Origin: Formosimonas limnophila
Lineage (GTDB): Bacteria; Pseudomonadota; Gammaproteobacteria; Burkholderiales; Burkholderiaceae
Direction: 5' to 3'
Assembly (NCBI RefSeq): GCF_014652675.1
Contig: NZ_BMZG01000004.1
Location: forward strand, 124,833 to 188,832
Length of the DNA: 64,000 nt
Shown here: one piece after another, positions 1-8,895 of the stretch
How positions within the stretch are numbered: position 1 is the first letter of the stretch
Layout: every line of letters begins with the position of its first letter
The notes under the pieces: generated by a model
What the model saw: the letters and a program-made list of their open reading frames with translations, nothing else
What the model was told of the DNA's origin: nothing
Database searches by the model: none
Program-made: the position numbers and the translations under genes

Positions 1-52
1 GAAAGCCATGTGTGTTCCTGAGGTTCTACCAAAAGGTTTTGAGGCGGGTTAA
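1..52 (+). other. Possible 3' tail of an upstream gene
   Basis: A reading frame open at the left edge runs for 16 codons from base 2 and stops at a TAA at 50-52. It could be the last residues of an upstream protein, ending ...PEVLPKGFEAG. The fragment is too short to assign a family. A xylose regulator is a common neighbour of xyl genes, but nothing here shows that this is one. The bases from 53 to about 190 show no other gene. Confidence 0.25.
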
Positions 53-192
53 ATCGAATAGCGAGAGGGGCAAAATCTTGTGCGAATTGGTTGATGCATC
101 AAAGCTTGCCTCAGATTCTATGATAATTTGTTGTTTAGGTGAATTTTTTATTTTGTATTTTGTGCAGTTTCTGACCTAATTTACTAATTATC

Positions 193-224
193 TTGCTGGT
201 GGCTCAGAAATTTTGCACTATAAT
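193..224 (+). promoter_or_regulatory. Candidate promoter for xylB
   Basis: A perfect TATAAT lies at 219-224, about 55 bases before the xylB start. The best -35-like hexamer, TTGCTG at 193-198, leaves a long 20-base spacer, as is often seen at activator-dependent promoters. The surrounding 120 bases are AT-rich. The assignment is by consensus only. Confidence 0.4.
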
Positions 225-279
225 CGCCACAGCTTAATTAGTGTTCTAAAAAAACCAATTATTTGATTTGGAGACAACC

Positions 280-1731
280 ATGTATATAGGACTCGACTTT
301 GGCACATCAGAGGTCAAAGCATTACTGATGAGTGCGGTTGGTGTGCCATTGGCCACATCTGGTTCACCATTGACGATTTCTCGCCCGCATCCCATGTGGT
401 CAGAGCAGAACCCAGAAGACTGGTGGGCTGCGACGCTTGCGGCATTGGCTGGCTTGCGTGACCAAAAGCCTGAGGAATATGCGCAAACCAAAGCCATTGG
501 TCTGTCTGGTCAGATGCACGGAGCCGTGCTGCTCGATGAGCACCAGCAAGTTTTGCGCCCTGCGATTTTGTGGAACGATGTGCGCAGTCATGCGGAGTGC
601 ATCGAGTTGACAGAAAAAGTCCCTAATTTATATGACGTTGCGGGCAATTTGGCCATGCCTGGCTTTACTGCACCCAAGCTGCTGTGGGTGGCAAAGCATG
701 AGCCTGAGGTTTTTGCCGCAACACGCACCGTTTTGTTGCCCAAAGATTACATTCGCTTTCGACTCACAGGAGCGTTTGTCTCTGACATGTCCGATGCGGC
801 GGGGACACTGTGGTTGGACGTGGCAAAACGTGATTGGTCGGATGAGCTGCTTGCCGCCACAGGACTGACCCGCGCCCATATGCCGCGACTGGTTGAGGGC
901 AGTGCGGTGTCGGCCAATCTGTCCTCTGCGGTAGCTGCCCAACTTGGGTTGTCTGATGAGGTCAAAGTGGCGGGTGGTGGCGGTGATAACGCGGCCAGTG
1001 CTGTCGGCATTGGGGCGGTAGCTGCAGGTGATGGCTTTATTTCATTGGGCACATCGGGGGTGTTGTTTGTGGTGAATGATCAATATCGCCCAAACCCACA
1101 GGCGGCGGTTCATGCTTTTTGTCATGCCTTGCCTAATCGTTGGCATCAGATGAGTGTCATGCTGTCGGCAGCCAGTGGTTTACATTGGATTTGTCAGACA
1201 GTTGGGGTGAAAGAGGCTGACTTGTTGGCAGAAGTGGTTTTATTGGATGATGTCATGACTGCTCCGCTCTTTTTGCCCTATTTGTCAGGCGAACGCACGC
1301 CACATAATGACCCATACGCACAAGGTGTGTTTTTTGGATTGACCCATGAGACATCGCGAGCCCATTTGGCCTACGCGGTGATTGAAGGGGTGGCGTTTGG
1401 CCTGCTTGATGGCATGAATGCGTTGCGTGCAGCGGGTACACAGGTACATGACTTATCGCTGGTGGGCGGTGGCTCGCGCAGTGCTTACTGGGCGCAGTTG
1501 TTGGCCAATGCCTTGCAAGTGCGCATTCACACGCATGTTGGCTCGGAGGCAGGTGGTGCGCTTGGTGCCGCTCGATTGGGGGCGTTGGCCGATGGTTTGA
1601 GTGAGGTGGCTGTGTGCACCAAACCGCCGATTGCTCAGAGTTTTGAACCTGTGTTGGTTGAGGGTTTGGCGGCACGCTACGAAAAATTTAAGTTGCTGTA
1701 TCAGACCGTCAAGCCTTTGTTTCAAAGTTGA
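280..1731 (+). CDS. xylB: Xylulokinase
   Basis: FGGY-family sugar kinase of 483 residues that phosphorylates D-xylulose to D-xylulose 5-phosphate in the cytoplasm. The N-terminal phosphate-binding motif IGLDFGTSE is at residues 3-11. A QMHG substrate motif lies at 78-81, and the glycine-rich GGGGDNAAS segment places the likely catalytic aspartate at 236. A second nucleotide-binding glycine patch (LVGGGSRS) is near the C terminus. ATG 280 is preferred over the in-frame TTG at 268 because GGAG at 270-273 sits six bases before it. Length matches the family. It is the first gene of a xylose cluster followed by xylA and xylFGH. Confidence 0.95.
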   Translation: MYIGLDFGTSEVKALLMSAVGVPLATSGSPLTISRPHPMWSEQNPEDWWAATLAALAGLRDQKPEEYAQTKAIGLSGQMHGAVLLDEHQQVLRPAILWNDVRSHAECIELTEKVPNLYDVAGNLAMPGFTAPKLLWVAKHEPEVFAATRTVLLPKDYIRFRLTGAFVSDMSDAAGTLWLDVAKRDWSDELLAATGLTRAHMPRLVEGSAVSANLSSAVAAQLGLSDEVKVAGGGGDNAASAVGIGAVAAGDGFISLGTSGVLFVVNDQYRPNPQAAVHAFCHALPNRWHQMSVMLSAASGLHWICQTVGVKEADLLAEVVLLDDVMTAPLFLPYLSGERTPHNDPYAQGVFFGLTHETSRAHLAYAVIEGVAFGLLDGMNALRAAGTQVHDLSLVGGGSRSAYWAQLLANALQVRIHTHVGSEAGGALGAARLGALADGLSEVAVCTKPPIAQSFEPVLVEGLAARYEKFKLLYQTVKPLFQS

Positions 1732-1751
1732 GACAAAATGGAATAAGTCTG

Positions 1752-1900
1752 GTTTATAAAGTTTTACGAACCAATCTGTACTTTCTGAAAAAGCTGGTTC
1801 TGCTTATCTTTTTGATTTTGTTGAAAATTTTTTCAGGGTTTCCCTAGAAAAATTTCTAACTCTAAGCACGAAAAAAGTAGGTTTTTACTTTTTTCGTATT
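1752..1900. repeat. Diverged twin-hairpin repeat (copy A)
   Basis: Two adjacent inverted repeats occupy the xylB-xylA gap. The first (about 1825-1855) folds around a GGGTTTCCC core. The second has perfect 12-base arms at 1868-1879 and 1886-1897 around the loop GGTTTT. The cores match those of two repeats at 46.5 and 47.5 kb, but the stems differ in sequence while staying paired. The upstream part (from about 1752) resembles the other copies only loosely. It may act on transcription between xylB and xylA. Confidence 0.6.
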
Positions 1901-2015
1901 TCCTTGATTGATATTTTTCCCCTAAGAATATTGGATGGGGGTTTTACCTGTTTTTGTGAGGCTTTGCCGAGCAAGATGACTAACCGCCCAGTTTTGGGTA
2001 CTTTTGGAGACAAGC

Positions 2016-3329
2016 ATGAGTGACTATTTTAAAGACATCGCCCCCATTCAATTTGAGGGTTTAAACAGCGAAAATCCACTGGCATTTCGTTATTACAACG
2101 CAGACCAAGTTGTACTGGGCAAAACCATGAAAGAACATCTGCGTTTTGCAGCGTGCTACTGGCACACATTTTGCTGGAATGGCTTGGACCCGTTTGGTGG
2201 CGGTACATTTGAGCGGCCTTGGTTTGCGGGTGGTACGCCATTGCAACTGGCAGAGCAAAAAGCCGATGCGGCGTTTGATTTTTTTACCAAATTAACCGTG
2301 CCGTACTATTGCTTTCATGACCGCGATGTCGCACCAGAAGGCGCTGATCCGCGTGAGAGTCACCATAACTTCAAACACATGGTTGAAAAGCTCGCGGCGC
2401 ATCAAGAGCGCACAGGGATGAAGTTGCTCTGGGGCACAGCGAATCTGTTCAGTCACCGCCGTTTCATGTCGGGCGCAGCGACCAATCCGAACCCTGAGTT
2501 ATTTGCCATGGCTGCCGCACAAGTGCGCGACGCGATGGACGCGACGCATCAGCTCGGTGGTGAAAACTACGTGTTGTGGGGAGGCCGTGAAGGTTATGAG
2601 TCTTTGCTGAACACGAATATAGGACATGAGCTTGACCAAATGGGACGCTTTCTCAACATGGTGGTTGAGTACAAATACAAAATAGGTTTTAAAGGCGCGA
2701 TTTTGATTGAACCGAAACCACGTGAGCCATCAAAACACCAATACGACTTTGACACAGCCACTGTTTATGGCTTATTGGCTCGTGCTGGTTTGGAGAAAGA
2801 AATCCAAGTGAACATCGAAGCGAACCATGCCACATTGTCAGGCCACAGCTTTGAACACGAAGTGGCGACAGCTTTGGCACTCGGCATTTTTGGTAGTTTG
2901 GATATGAATCGTGGTGATTATCAATTGGGTTGGGACACGGATCAGTTCCCGAACAACGTCCCTGAGCTTGCCTTGACGATGTACTACATCATGCAAGCGG
3001 GCGGCTTTAAGACGGGTGGTTGCAACTTTGATGCCAAAGTGCGTCGCCAGTCGATTGACGCGGCAGATTTATTCCACGGCCATGTGGGTGGTATGGATGT
3101 GTGCGCTCGTGCCTTACTCGCAGCGGAAAAAATGATCTCGGATAGCCGCATGGAGCAAGCCATTTCTGAACGCTATGCTGGCTGGGGTCAGACATGGGCG
3201 CAAGACATCATGGCGGGTAAAGTGGGCTTGGATGCGCTTGCAGATCAGGTTTTGGCAAACAACACGGATGTGCTGCCTGTGTCTGGCCGACAAGAGTATC
3301 TTGAGAATCTCGTGAATCGCTTTGTGTGA
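2016..3329 (+). CDS. xylA: Xylose isomerase
   Basis: Converts D-xylose to D-xylulose in the cytoplasm, the step before XylB. The 437-residue protein is the long (class II) type. The catalytic region FHDRD places H101 and D104, and metal-binding stretches follow: [15 protein letters not shown], and GSLDMNRGD with WDTDQFP. ATG 2016 is chosen because GGAG at 2006-2009 precedes it at the usual distance; the upstream in-frame TTG overlaps this ribosome site. A strong hairpin terminator follows the gene, so xylFGH probably has its own promoter. Confidence 0.97.
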   Translation: MSDYFKDIAPIQFEGLNSENPLAFRYYNADQVVLGKTMKEHLRFAACYWHTFCWNGLDPFGGGTFERPWFAGGTPLQLAEQKADAAFDFFTKLTVPYYCFHDRDVAPEGADPRESHHNFKHMVEKLAAHQERTGMKLLWGTANLFSHRRFMSGAATNPNPELFAMAAAQVRDAMDATHQLGGENYVLWGGREGYESLLNTNIGHELDQMGRFLNMVVEYKYKIGFKGAILIEPKPREPSKHQYDFDTATVYGLLARAGLEKEIQVNIEANHATLSGHSFEHEVATALALGIFGSLDMNRGDYQLGWDTDQFPNNVPELALTMYYIMQAGGFKTGGCNFDAKVRRQSIDAADLFHGHVGGMDVCARALLAAEKMISDSRMEQAISERYAGWGQTWAQDIMAGKVGLDALADQVLANNTDVLPVSGRQEYLENLVNRFV

Positions 3330-3386
3330 GCATCATTAGGCTGGCGAGTCGTTTAGTGTGGTAATTTGTCAGCTTGCTGTAGGTTG

Positions 3387-3439
3387 TTTGCTAGTTGGTT
3401 TTGAGTGCAGAAAAAACCAACCAGCAAATTTGTTTTTTT
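3387..3439 (+). terminator. Intrinsic terminator after xylA
   Basis: Arms at 3387-3402 and 3413-3428 pair over 16 bases with one mismatch and are followed by a T-rich run to 3439. It should end xylA transcripts before the xylF promoter. Confidence 0.75.
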
Positions 3440-3451
3440 AAACAATTAATA

Positions 3452-3480
3452 TTGACAAGCAAGTCATTTTTATTGCTTAA
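3452..3480 (+). promoter_or_regulatory. Candidate promoter for xylF
   Basis: A consensus TTGACA at 3452-3457 lies directly after the xylA terminator. The -10 region around 3475-3482 (GCTTAA or TTAATA) is weak, which would suit a regulated promoter. The xylF start is about 55 bases further on. Confidence 0.45.
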
Positions 3481-3535
3481 TACGCAAAGCGTTTTTAATA
3501 CACAAAAACGTTCATTTAAAACCCAGGAGACGAAC

Positions 3536-4678
3536 ATGAAAAAAAGTATTTTATTGATGGCGGTGATAGCGGCAGCTGTTGGTTTGGCTGCGTGCAATAA
3601 GCCTGCTGAAGAGCCAAAAGACGCGCAAAAAGCCGATGCAGGCAAACCAGCCGCGTCAGCAGGTGGTTTGATTGGTATTGCCATTCCAGAAACCCACGTA
3701 GAACGCTGGCCTGGTGATGCGGCGTTTATGAAGAAAGAACTTGAAGCCAAAGGCTACAAAGTTGAAGTCGCTTCAGCTGATGGTGATCAATCAAAGCAAA
3801 ACAAACAAATCGAAGACTTCATCACCAAAGGTGCCAAAGTCATCATAGTTGGTTCAGTTTCAGAAGCTGCTGCCCAAGCAGTTGAGTCTGCCAAAAAAGC
3901 AGGCATTCAAGTCATTGCTTATGACCGTTTGATTACGGGTACAGACGCTTATGATTACTATGTGACCTTTGATAACTACAAAGTCGGTACCATCCAAGGT
4001 GAAGCGATCAAAGCTGCATTAGATTTGGACAAAGCCAAAGGCAAAAATATCACTTTGTTCTCTGGTGCTGCCACTGACAACAACGCTCGTTTCTTCTACG
4101 ACGGTGCTTGGGATGTCCTCAAGCCATACGTTGCCAGCGGTGCGCTCAAAGCTTGCGGCCCTGCACCTGACGGTTCAAAAGATGCTGCATGGCCAAAAAC
4201 CACTACTGAAGGCTGGGTTGCTGAGAAGGCCAAAGCCCGCATGGAAACATTGTTGACAGGCGATTGTAAAGCGGTTCAGTTGGACGCGGTATTGTCACCG
4301 AATGACACATTGGCTCGTGCCATCATTGGCGCGTTAGAGCAAGATGGCAAATACAAAACATTGCCGTTTGTTACTGGTCAAGACGGTGAGTTGCTCTCTG
4401 TTAAGTGGATTATCGAAGGCAAGCAAGGCATGACTGTGTTTAAAGACACGCGCAACCTCGCTAAAGCCGCTGCAGAAGTCGCTGACTCACTGGTCAAAGG
4501 TGGCAAACCAGCTTTGTCTGGCAAACACAAAGAAGACACCACTACTTACAATACAGGTAAAAAAGTCGTGACTTCGTACTTGCTCGAACCAGTTGGTGTG
4601 AACAAAGCCAATGCCACCAAAGAAATGGTGGAAAGCGGTTTCTACACAGCTGACCAAGTAGCAAAAGGCACTAAGTAA
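3536..4678 (+). CDS. xylF: D-xylose ABC transporter substrate-binding lipoprotein
   Basis: A 380-residue periplasmic sugar-binding protein that delivers xylose to XylGH. ATG 3536 follows CCAGGAGACG and opens a lipoprotein signal peptide with lipobox LAAC (Cys20), so the mature protein is probably anchored in the membrane. The rest is the ribose/xylose-type bilobal domain, including IGIAIPETHVERWPGD near the start and repeated sugar-site segments (YDRLITG, DAVLSPNDTLA). An in-frame extension upstream to 3395 crosses the terminator and promoter and is not credible. The gene is followed by large hairpins before xylG, which may favour a higher XylF yield. Confidence 0.95.
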   Translation: MKKSILLMAVIAAAVGLAACNKPAEEPKDAQKADAGKPAASAGGLIGIAIPETHVERWPGDAAFMKKELEAKGYKVEVASADGDQSKQNKQIEDFITKGAKVIIVGSVSEAAAQAVESAKKAGIQVIAYDRLITGTDAYDYYVTFDNYKVGTIQGEAIKAALDLDKAKGKNITLFSGAATDNNARFFYDGAWDVLKPYVASGALKACGPAPDGSKDAAWPKTTTEGWVAEKAKARMETLLTGDCKAVQLDAVLSPNDTLARAIIGALEQDGKYKTLPFVTGQDGELLSVKWIIEGKQGMTVFKDTRNLAKAAAEVADSLVKGGKPALSGKHKEDTTTYNTGKKVVTSYLLEPVGVNKANATKEMVESGFYTADQVAKGTK

Positions 4679-4809
4679 GTTGTTGTGAGCCGCATTGATT
4701 GATACGGCTCAAATGTTTTGTCGTGCCCGTCGTGCTTTGCTGGATTGAACGTCATTCACAACACAAAGTGCGACGGTTGATGCTCACAGATGTGTTGAGC
4801 GAGATCGCT

Positions 4810-4857
4810 GAGATGCGGTTTATCGGGTTTGCCGACAGGCTCGATAAACCGCATCTC
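4810..4857 (+). promoter_or_regulatory. Long perfect hairpin between xylF and xylG
   Basis: A perfect 16-base inverted repeat (arms 4810-4825 and 4842-4857, 16-base loop) lies in the 250-base xylF-xylG gap. A smaller hairpin, GAGCCG/CGGCTC, is at 4687-4710. Neither has a clear T-run, so the structures look more like mRNA-stabilising or attenuating hairpins than full terminators. This is the usual place for such structures in binding-protein-dependent operons. Confidence 0.5.
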
Positions 4858-4928
4858 TACGAAAAATTATAAAAAACAAACAGTTGTGGCAAAGTGCACC
4901 ACAGCTGATATGAGACAAAAGGTTTGAG

Positions 4929-6449
4929 ATGGATACCATTTTAGACATCAAAGGTTTGCGAAAAACATTCGGCTCTGTGGTGGCACTCGATAAAGTCGAT
5001 GTGCATGTCACCAGAGCGAACATTCATTTCATCGTTGGCGAAAACGGCGCAGGCAAATCAACCATGATGAAGGTCATCAGCGGTGTGTATCCTCACGGTA
5101 GCTACGAGGGTCAAGTTTTTTATAATGGCCAAGAATGCAAATTCCAAAATATTCGTGAAAGTGAAAAAGCAGGTATTGTCATCATTCACCAAGAGTTGGC
5201 GTTATCGCCCTATCTCTCCATCTATGAGAATTTATTTTTGGGTAATGAGCGCAAAAAAGGCTGGCTGATTGACTGGGATCAGACGTATATTGACGCGCGT
5301 GAGGTCTTGGCCAAAGTCGGTATCACCGAAGACTTGGCCACACCTGTCAACAAGTTGTCCGTGGCGAAGCAGCAATTGATTGAAATCGCAAAAGCCCTCT
5401 CGAAAAATGCCAAAGTACTCATTCTTGATGAGCCAACCTCATCATTGAATGAAGAAGACAGTGCGAATTTGCTTGAGTTATTGAAAAACCTCAAGAAAGA
5501 AGGCGTGACCATCATCATGATTTCGCACAAACTCAACGAAGTCATGTCAATTGCCGATGAAATCACCATCATTCGAGACGGTGAAACCATTGAGTACATC
5601 AACTTGCATGAGAAGCAGATCGATGTGAACTACATCGTCAAGGGGATGGTTGGTCGCGAGTTGACGTCTATGTATCCGAGCCGCACGCCGAACATTGGCC
5701 AGACCATGCTCAAACTATCTAATTACACGGTCAAGCACCCGATTTTCGCTGACAGAACCATCATTAATAATGCGCAGATGGAAGTTAAGGCGGGTGAAAT
5801 TGTCGGTTTGGCAGGGCTGGTTGGTTCTGGTCGTACTGAATTGATGCTGTCGATTTTTGGTCGCTCACTCAGTCCTGATGTGGTGGGAGATGTCGAGTTT
5901 GATGGCAAAAAAGTGGATTTTAGAAGTGCCAAAGAAGCCATTGCCAATGGCATGATTTATGTATCAGAAGATCGCAAAGATTTGGGCTTGGTCTTGATTC
6001 AAACGATCAAAAACAATGCGTCTTACTCGTCGTTACCTTTATTGTCTAATAAGTTTGGTGTGGTGGATGATGCAGAGGAGTTTCGTCAAGCCGATGCCAT
6101 GCGTGTCGCCATGCGCATCAAAACGCCACACCTTGACCAAATTGTCGGTAACTTAAGCGGTGGTAATCAGCAAAAAGTCGTTTTGGCTCGTTGCTTGATG
6201 GCTAAACCGAAATTATTGATTATCGACGAGCCAACACGCGGCATTGACGTGGGTGCGAAGAACGAAATCTACAAAATCATGAATGACTTCGTCGCGCAGG
6301 GCAATGCCATTATTATGATATCGAGCGAGCTGCCTGAGGTGTTGGGTATGACGGACCGTGTGTACGTCATGGACAAAGGCCGCATCAAGGGCGAAATGGC
6401 GACCAAAGACGCGAGTCAAGAAGCCATCATGAAACTGGCTGTGGCGTAA
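4929..6449 (+). CDS. xylG: D-xylose ABC transporter ATP-binding protein
   Basis: A 506-residue ATPase with two fused ABC domains that drives xylose import through XylH. The first domain has Walker A GENGAGKST at 37-45 and Walker B LILDEPTSSL. The second has the degenerate P-loop GLVGSGRTE usual for sugar ATPases of this class, an intact LSGGNQQK signature and LLIIDEPTRGID. The start follows AAAGG with normal spacing. It sits between xylF and xylH; the xylF-xylG gap carries hairpins, while xylH follows within 75 bases. Confidence 0.96.
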   Translation: MDTILDIKGLRKTFGSVVALDKVDVHVTRANIHFIVGENGAGKSTMMKVISGVYPHGSYEGQVFYNGQECKFQNIRESEKAGIVIIHQELALSPYLSIYENLFLGNERKKGWLIDWDQTYIDAREVLAKVGITEDLATPVNKLSVAKQQLIEIAKALSKNAKVLILDEPTSSLNEEDSANLLELLKNLKKEGVTIIMISHKLNEVMSIADEITIIRDGETIEYINLHEKQIDVNYIVKGMVGRELTSMYPSRTPNIGQTMLKLSNYTVKHPIFADRTIINNAQMEVKAGEIVGLAGLVGSGRTELMLSIFGRSLSPDVVGDVEFDGKKVDFRSAKEAIANGMIYVSEDRKDLGLVLIQTIKNNASYSSLPLLSNKFGVVDDAEEFRQADAMRVAMRIKTPHLDQIVGNLSGGNQQKVVLARCLMAKPKLLIIDEPTRGIDVGAKNEIYKIMNDFVAQGNAIIMISSELPEVLGMTDRVYVMDKGRIKGEMATKDASQEAIMKLAVA

Positions 6450-6523
6450 TAAGAAGTGTTTGGTATGCCTTATCTTTTTATTAAGCAAGAAAAAACGTAA
6501 AAGAAACCTGTCTGGAGACAATC

Positions 6524-7672
6524 ATGCTACAAATTCTCAAACAAAATCAAAAGCATTTCTCGATGTATGCTGTGTTGATTTTAATCTTTGCTGTGTTCGG
6601 GTTTTTGACCGATTTTGTGAACTTCATGCCGCGTAATATCACCAATCTGGTGATTCAAAACAGTTATATCTTGATTCTCGCAATTGGTATGGTGATGGTC
6701 ATCATTATTGGGAAAATTGACTTATCGGTTGGCTCGGTGGTTGCTCTGACAGGGGCGATTGCCGCATGGGCCTATAACTTGGCTGGTGGCAGTTTGATTG
6801 TGGCCTTGCTGGTGTCTTTGTTTGCGGGTGCGCTGATTGGAGCTTTTCAGGGGTACTGGATTGCTTATCTTAAAGTGCCCGCCTTTATTGTGACATTGGC
6901 AGGGATGCTGGGCTGGCGCGGTGCAACGTATTTGTTCACAGATTTGCAACCGATTGGTTTGACCAATGACAGTTTCAAAGTCATTACCACAGGGTTTGTT
7001 GAACCTGGTTTTATCGATGCAAAATTATTGGCGTTGCTTGTCGGTATTGCGGTTGTGGTGCTGATGGTGTTGTTTGATTTACGTCGTCGTCAAAAACGCA
7101 CCAAGCTCGGCTTTGATATTTTGCCTATGCCATTGTTTGCTTTAAAGAATTTGTTCATCAGTGCAGTCATCATGTGGGTGTTTTACAAGTTCTCGATGGA
7201 CCGTGGCGTGCCCATCATCATTGTGATTATTGGTGCATTGGTGGTGTTTTTGACTTATGTCATGAACAACACGGTGTTTGGTCGCAACATTTATGCGATT
7301 GGTGGCAATGCCAAAGCTGCGAAACTCTCAGGCATCAATGCCGAACGGACTGAGTTGTACGTATTCACCATCATGGGCGTTTTGGCGGCATTCGCTGGCG
7401 TGATTTTTACTGCTTATATGAATCAAGCCACACCTGCTGCGGGTAACATGTTTGAGTTGGATGCCATTTCTGCGGTGTTCGTTGGTGGTGCCAGTGCGAC
7501 GGGTGGTGTGGGGACAATTATTGGCTCCATCATTGGCGGTCTTGTCATGGGCGTGATTAATAATGGTATGTCATTGATGAACCTTGGCCCTGAGTTTCAA
7601 TATGTGGTCAAAGGCCTCGTTTTGCTGGTCGCGGTTTGGTATGATTTGTACAACAATAAGAAGTCGTCCTAA
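6524..7672 (+). CDS. xylH: D-xylose ABC transporter permease
   Basis: A 382-residue polytopic inner-membrane permease of the AraH/RbsC/XylH family, with about ten hydrophobic segments. Family landmarks include GKIDLSVGSVVALTGA near residue 65, VPAFIVTLAGM, and the C-terminal GGASATGGVGTIIGS loop. An internal RRRQKRTK stretch marks the cytoplasmic loop typical of XylH. ATG 6524 follows GGAGACAAT, nearly the same ribosome-site cassette used by xylB, xylA and xylF. A terminator 66 bases downstream closes the transport operon. Confidence 0.96.
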   Translation: MLQILKQNQKHFSMYAVLILIFAVFGFLTDFVNFMPRNITNLVIQNSYILILAIGMVMVIIIGKIDLSVGSVVALTGAIAAWAYNLAGGSLIVALLVSLFAGALIGAFQGYWIAYLKVPAFIVTLAGMLGWRGATYLFTDLQPIGLTNDSFKVITTGFVEPGFIDAKLLALLVGIAVVVLMVLFDLRRRQKRTKLGFDILPMPLFALKNLFISAVIMWVFYKFSMDRGVPIIIVIIGALVVFLTYVMNNTVFGRNIYAIGGNAKAAKLSGINAERTELYVFTIMGVLAAFAGVIFTAYMNQATPAAGNMFELDAISAVFVGGASATGGVGTIIGSIIGGLVMGVINNGMSLMNLGPEFQYVVKGLVLLVAVWYDLYNNKKSS

Positions 7673-7738
7673 CAAACTACGATTGCCCACAAGTGTTTTC
7701 ATATTTTGGGCATGTGTTTTTCTCTGTTTCATGTTTAG

Positions 7739-7767
7739 GCCTTCATCGATGTGATGAAGGCTTTTTT
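7739..7767 (+). terminator. Intrinsic terminator after xylH
   Basis: Perfect nine-base arms at 7739-7747 and 7753-7761 are followed by a run of six T. The T-run lies only about 15 bases before the galM start and next to its ribosome site, so it separates xylFGH from galM. Confidence 0.8.
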
Positions 7768-7782
7768 ATAGGATTTTTCTCT

Positions 7783-8832
7783 ATGGCTATCGCACAAAAA
7801 ACCGTTGAGATAGGTGCTTATCAGGTGGCACACTTGACCTTGACCAATCAGCAAGGTATGGTGGTTGAGCTCATGAATTGGGGTGCAACTTTGGTCGATA
7901 TTTCTACGCCTGATCGTGATGGTTCTGTGCAAAGTGTCACGCTCGCTCATCGCGATTGGGACGCTTATGAAGCGAATGCCCCATTTTTTGGTAGCACGAT
8001 TGGTCGCGTCGCTGGTCGCATACCTTATGGCCGTTTTCGATTGGCAGGACAGGCGTATCAGTTGCCCACGCAGGCAGCATTTGGCAATCATCATTTACAT
8101 GGTGGTTCAGGTGCGATGTGGCAGCAGTTATGGCAAGTAGAGTCGGTCCATGAGGTTGAGAATGCTGTCACATTTTTTTATCGTAGTTTGGCAGGGGAAA
8201 ATGATTACCCAAGCCAGCTTGATCTTCGCGTGACGTATAGCCTTACTGAAAATAGCGAACTAACCATACGCTATGAAAGCAGCAATACCGAAGCCACATT
8301 GTGTAATCCCACAAACCATGCTTACTTTAACCTGTCAGGTAATGCATCGCGTACAGTCCATGAGCATCAGTTGCAAGTGGCTGCAGATGAGGTGTGTGAA
8401 ATGAGCGAAGCGCTCTTGGTGACGGGAGGTGTCTGGTCTGTGTCTGGCACGGATTTTGATTTTAGAGATTTGAAGCCTTTGCGTTTGGCTCTGGATTCGC
8501 AAGACCCACGGTTGCGATTGGCCGCTGGGATTGATCATTATTTTGTGTTAAAGGATACGGCGTCTGCTGAGCCTTCAGTAGTGCTTTATGATGCGGTCAG
8601 TGGCCGCCGTTTGCGCGTCTGGACGGACAGGCCTTGCGTTGTACTTTATGCACATAATTATTCGGCAGGAGAACTGTTGCGTCACGGTGCAGTGGGGGTG
8701 ACGCATGATGCGCTGTGCATTGAGACGCAACTGTTGCCTCATATTGTTGGCTCGAATGGTGATCATCCTGCTGCTCAGTACCCAACCACTTCTGCAGTGA
8801 CAGTTACGGTTTTTGCATTTGATGCGTTATAA
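7783..8832 (+). CDS. galM: Aldose 1-epimerase (mutarotase)
   Basis: A 349-residue enzyme interconverting alpha and beta anomers of aldoses. Family motifs are present: GRVAGRI with FGNHHLHGG in the N-terminal half, the catalytic-histidine segment NPTNHAYFNLSG, and ETQLLPH near the C terminus, which carries the likely catalytic glutamate. ATG 7783 is preceded by AGGA at 7770-7773; a longer reading back to 7693 would cross the xylH terminator and is rejected. Its place behind the xylose transporter suggests a role in presenting the right anomer to XylA, although GalM enzymes also act on other sugars. Confidence 0.92.
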   Translation: MAIAQKTVEIGAYQVAHLTLTNQQGMVVELMNWGATLVDISTPDRDGSVQSVTLAHRDWDAYEANAPFFGSTIGRVAGRIPYGRFRLAGQAYQLPTQAAFGNHHLHGGSGAMWQQLWQVESVHEVENAVTFFYRSLAGENDYPSQLDLRVTYSLTENSELTIRYESSNTEATLCNPTNHAYFNLSGNASRTVHEHQLQVAADEVCEMSEALLVTGGVWSVSGTDFDFRDLKPLRLALDSQDPRLRLAAGIDHYFVLKDTASAEPSVVLYDAVSGRRLRVWTDRPCVVLYAHNYSAGELLRHGAVGVTHDALCIETQLLPHIVGSNGDHPAAQYPTTSAVTVTVFAFDAL

Positions 8833-8844
8833 GTTGGAAGGTAT

Positions 8845-8881
8845 AAAAAAGCCGCCATACAATGAATATGGCGGCTTTTTA
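8845..8881. terminator. Bidirectional terminator between galM and dsbC
   Basis: Arms 8851-8858 and 8868-8875 (GCCGCCAT/ATGGCGGC) are flanked by an A-run on the left and a T-run on the right. It can therefore end galM on the plus strand and the convergent disulfide isomerase gene on the minus strand. Confidence 0.8.
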
Positions 8882-8895
8882 GTTGGTTGCTGGCT

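Noticed and set aside
7693..7782. N-terminal extension of galM
   Set aside because: It would translate through the xylH terminator; a normal ribosome site precedes ATG 7783.
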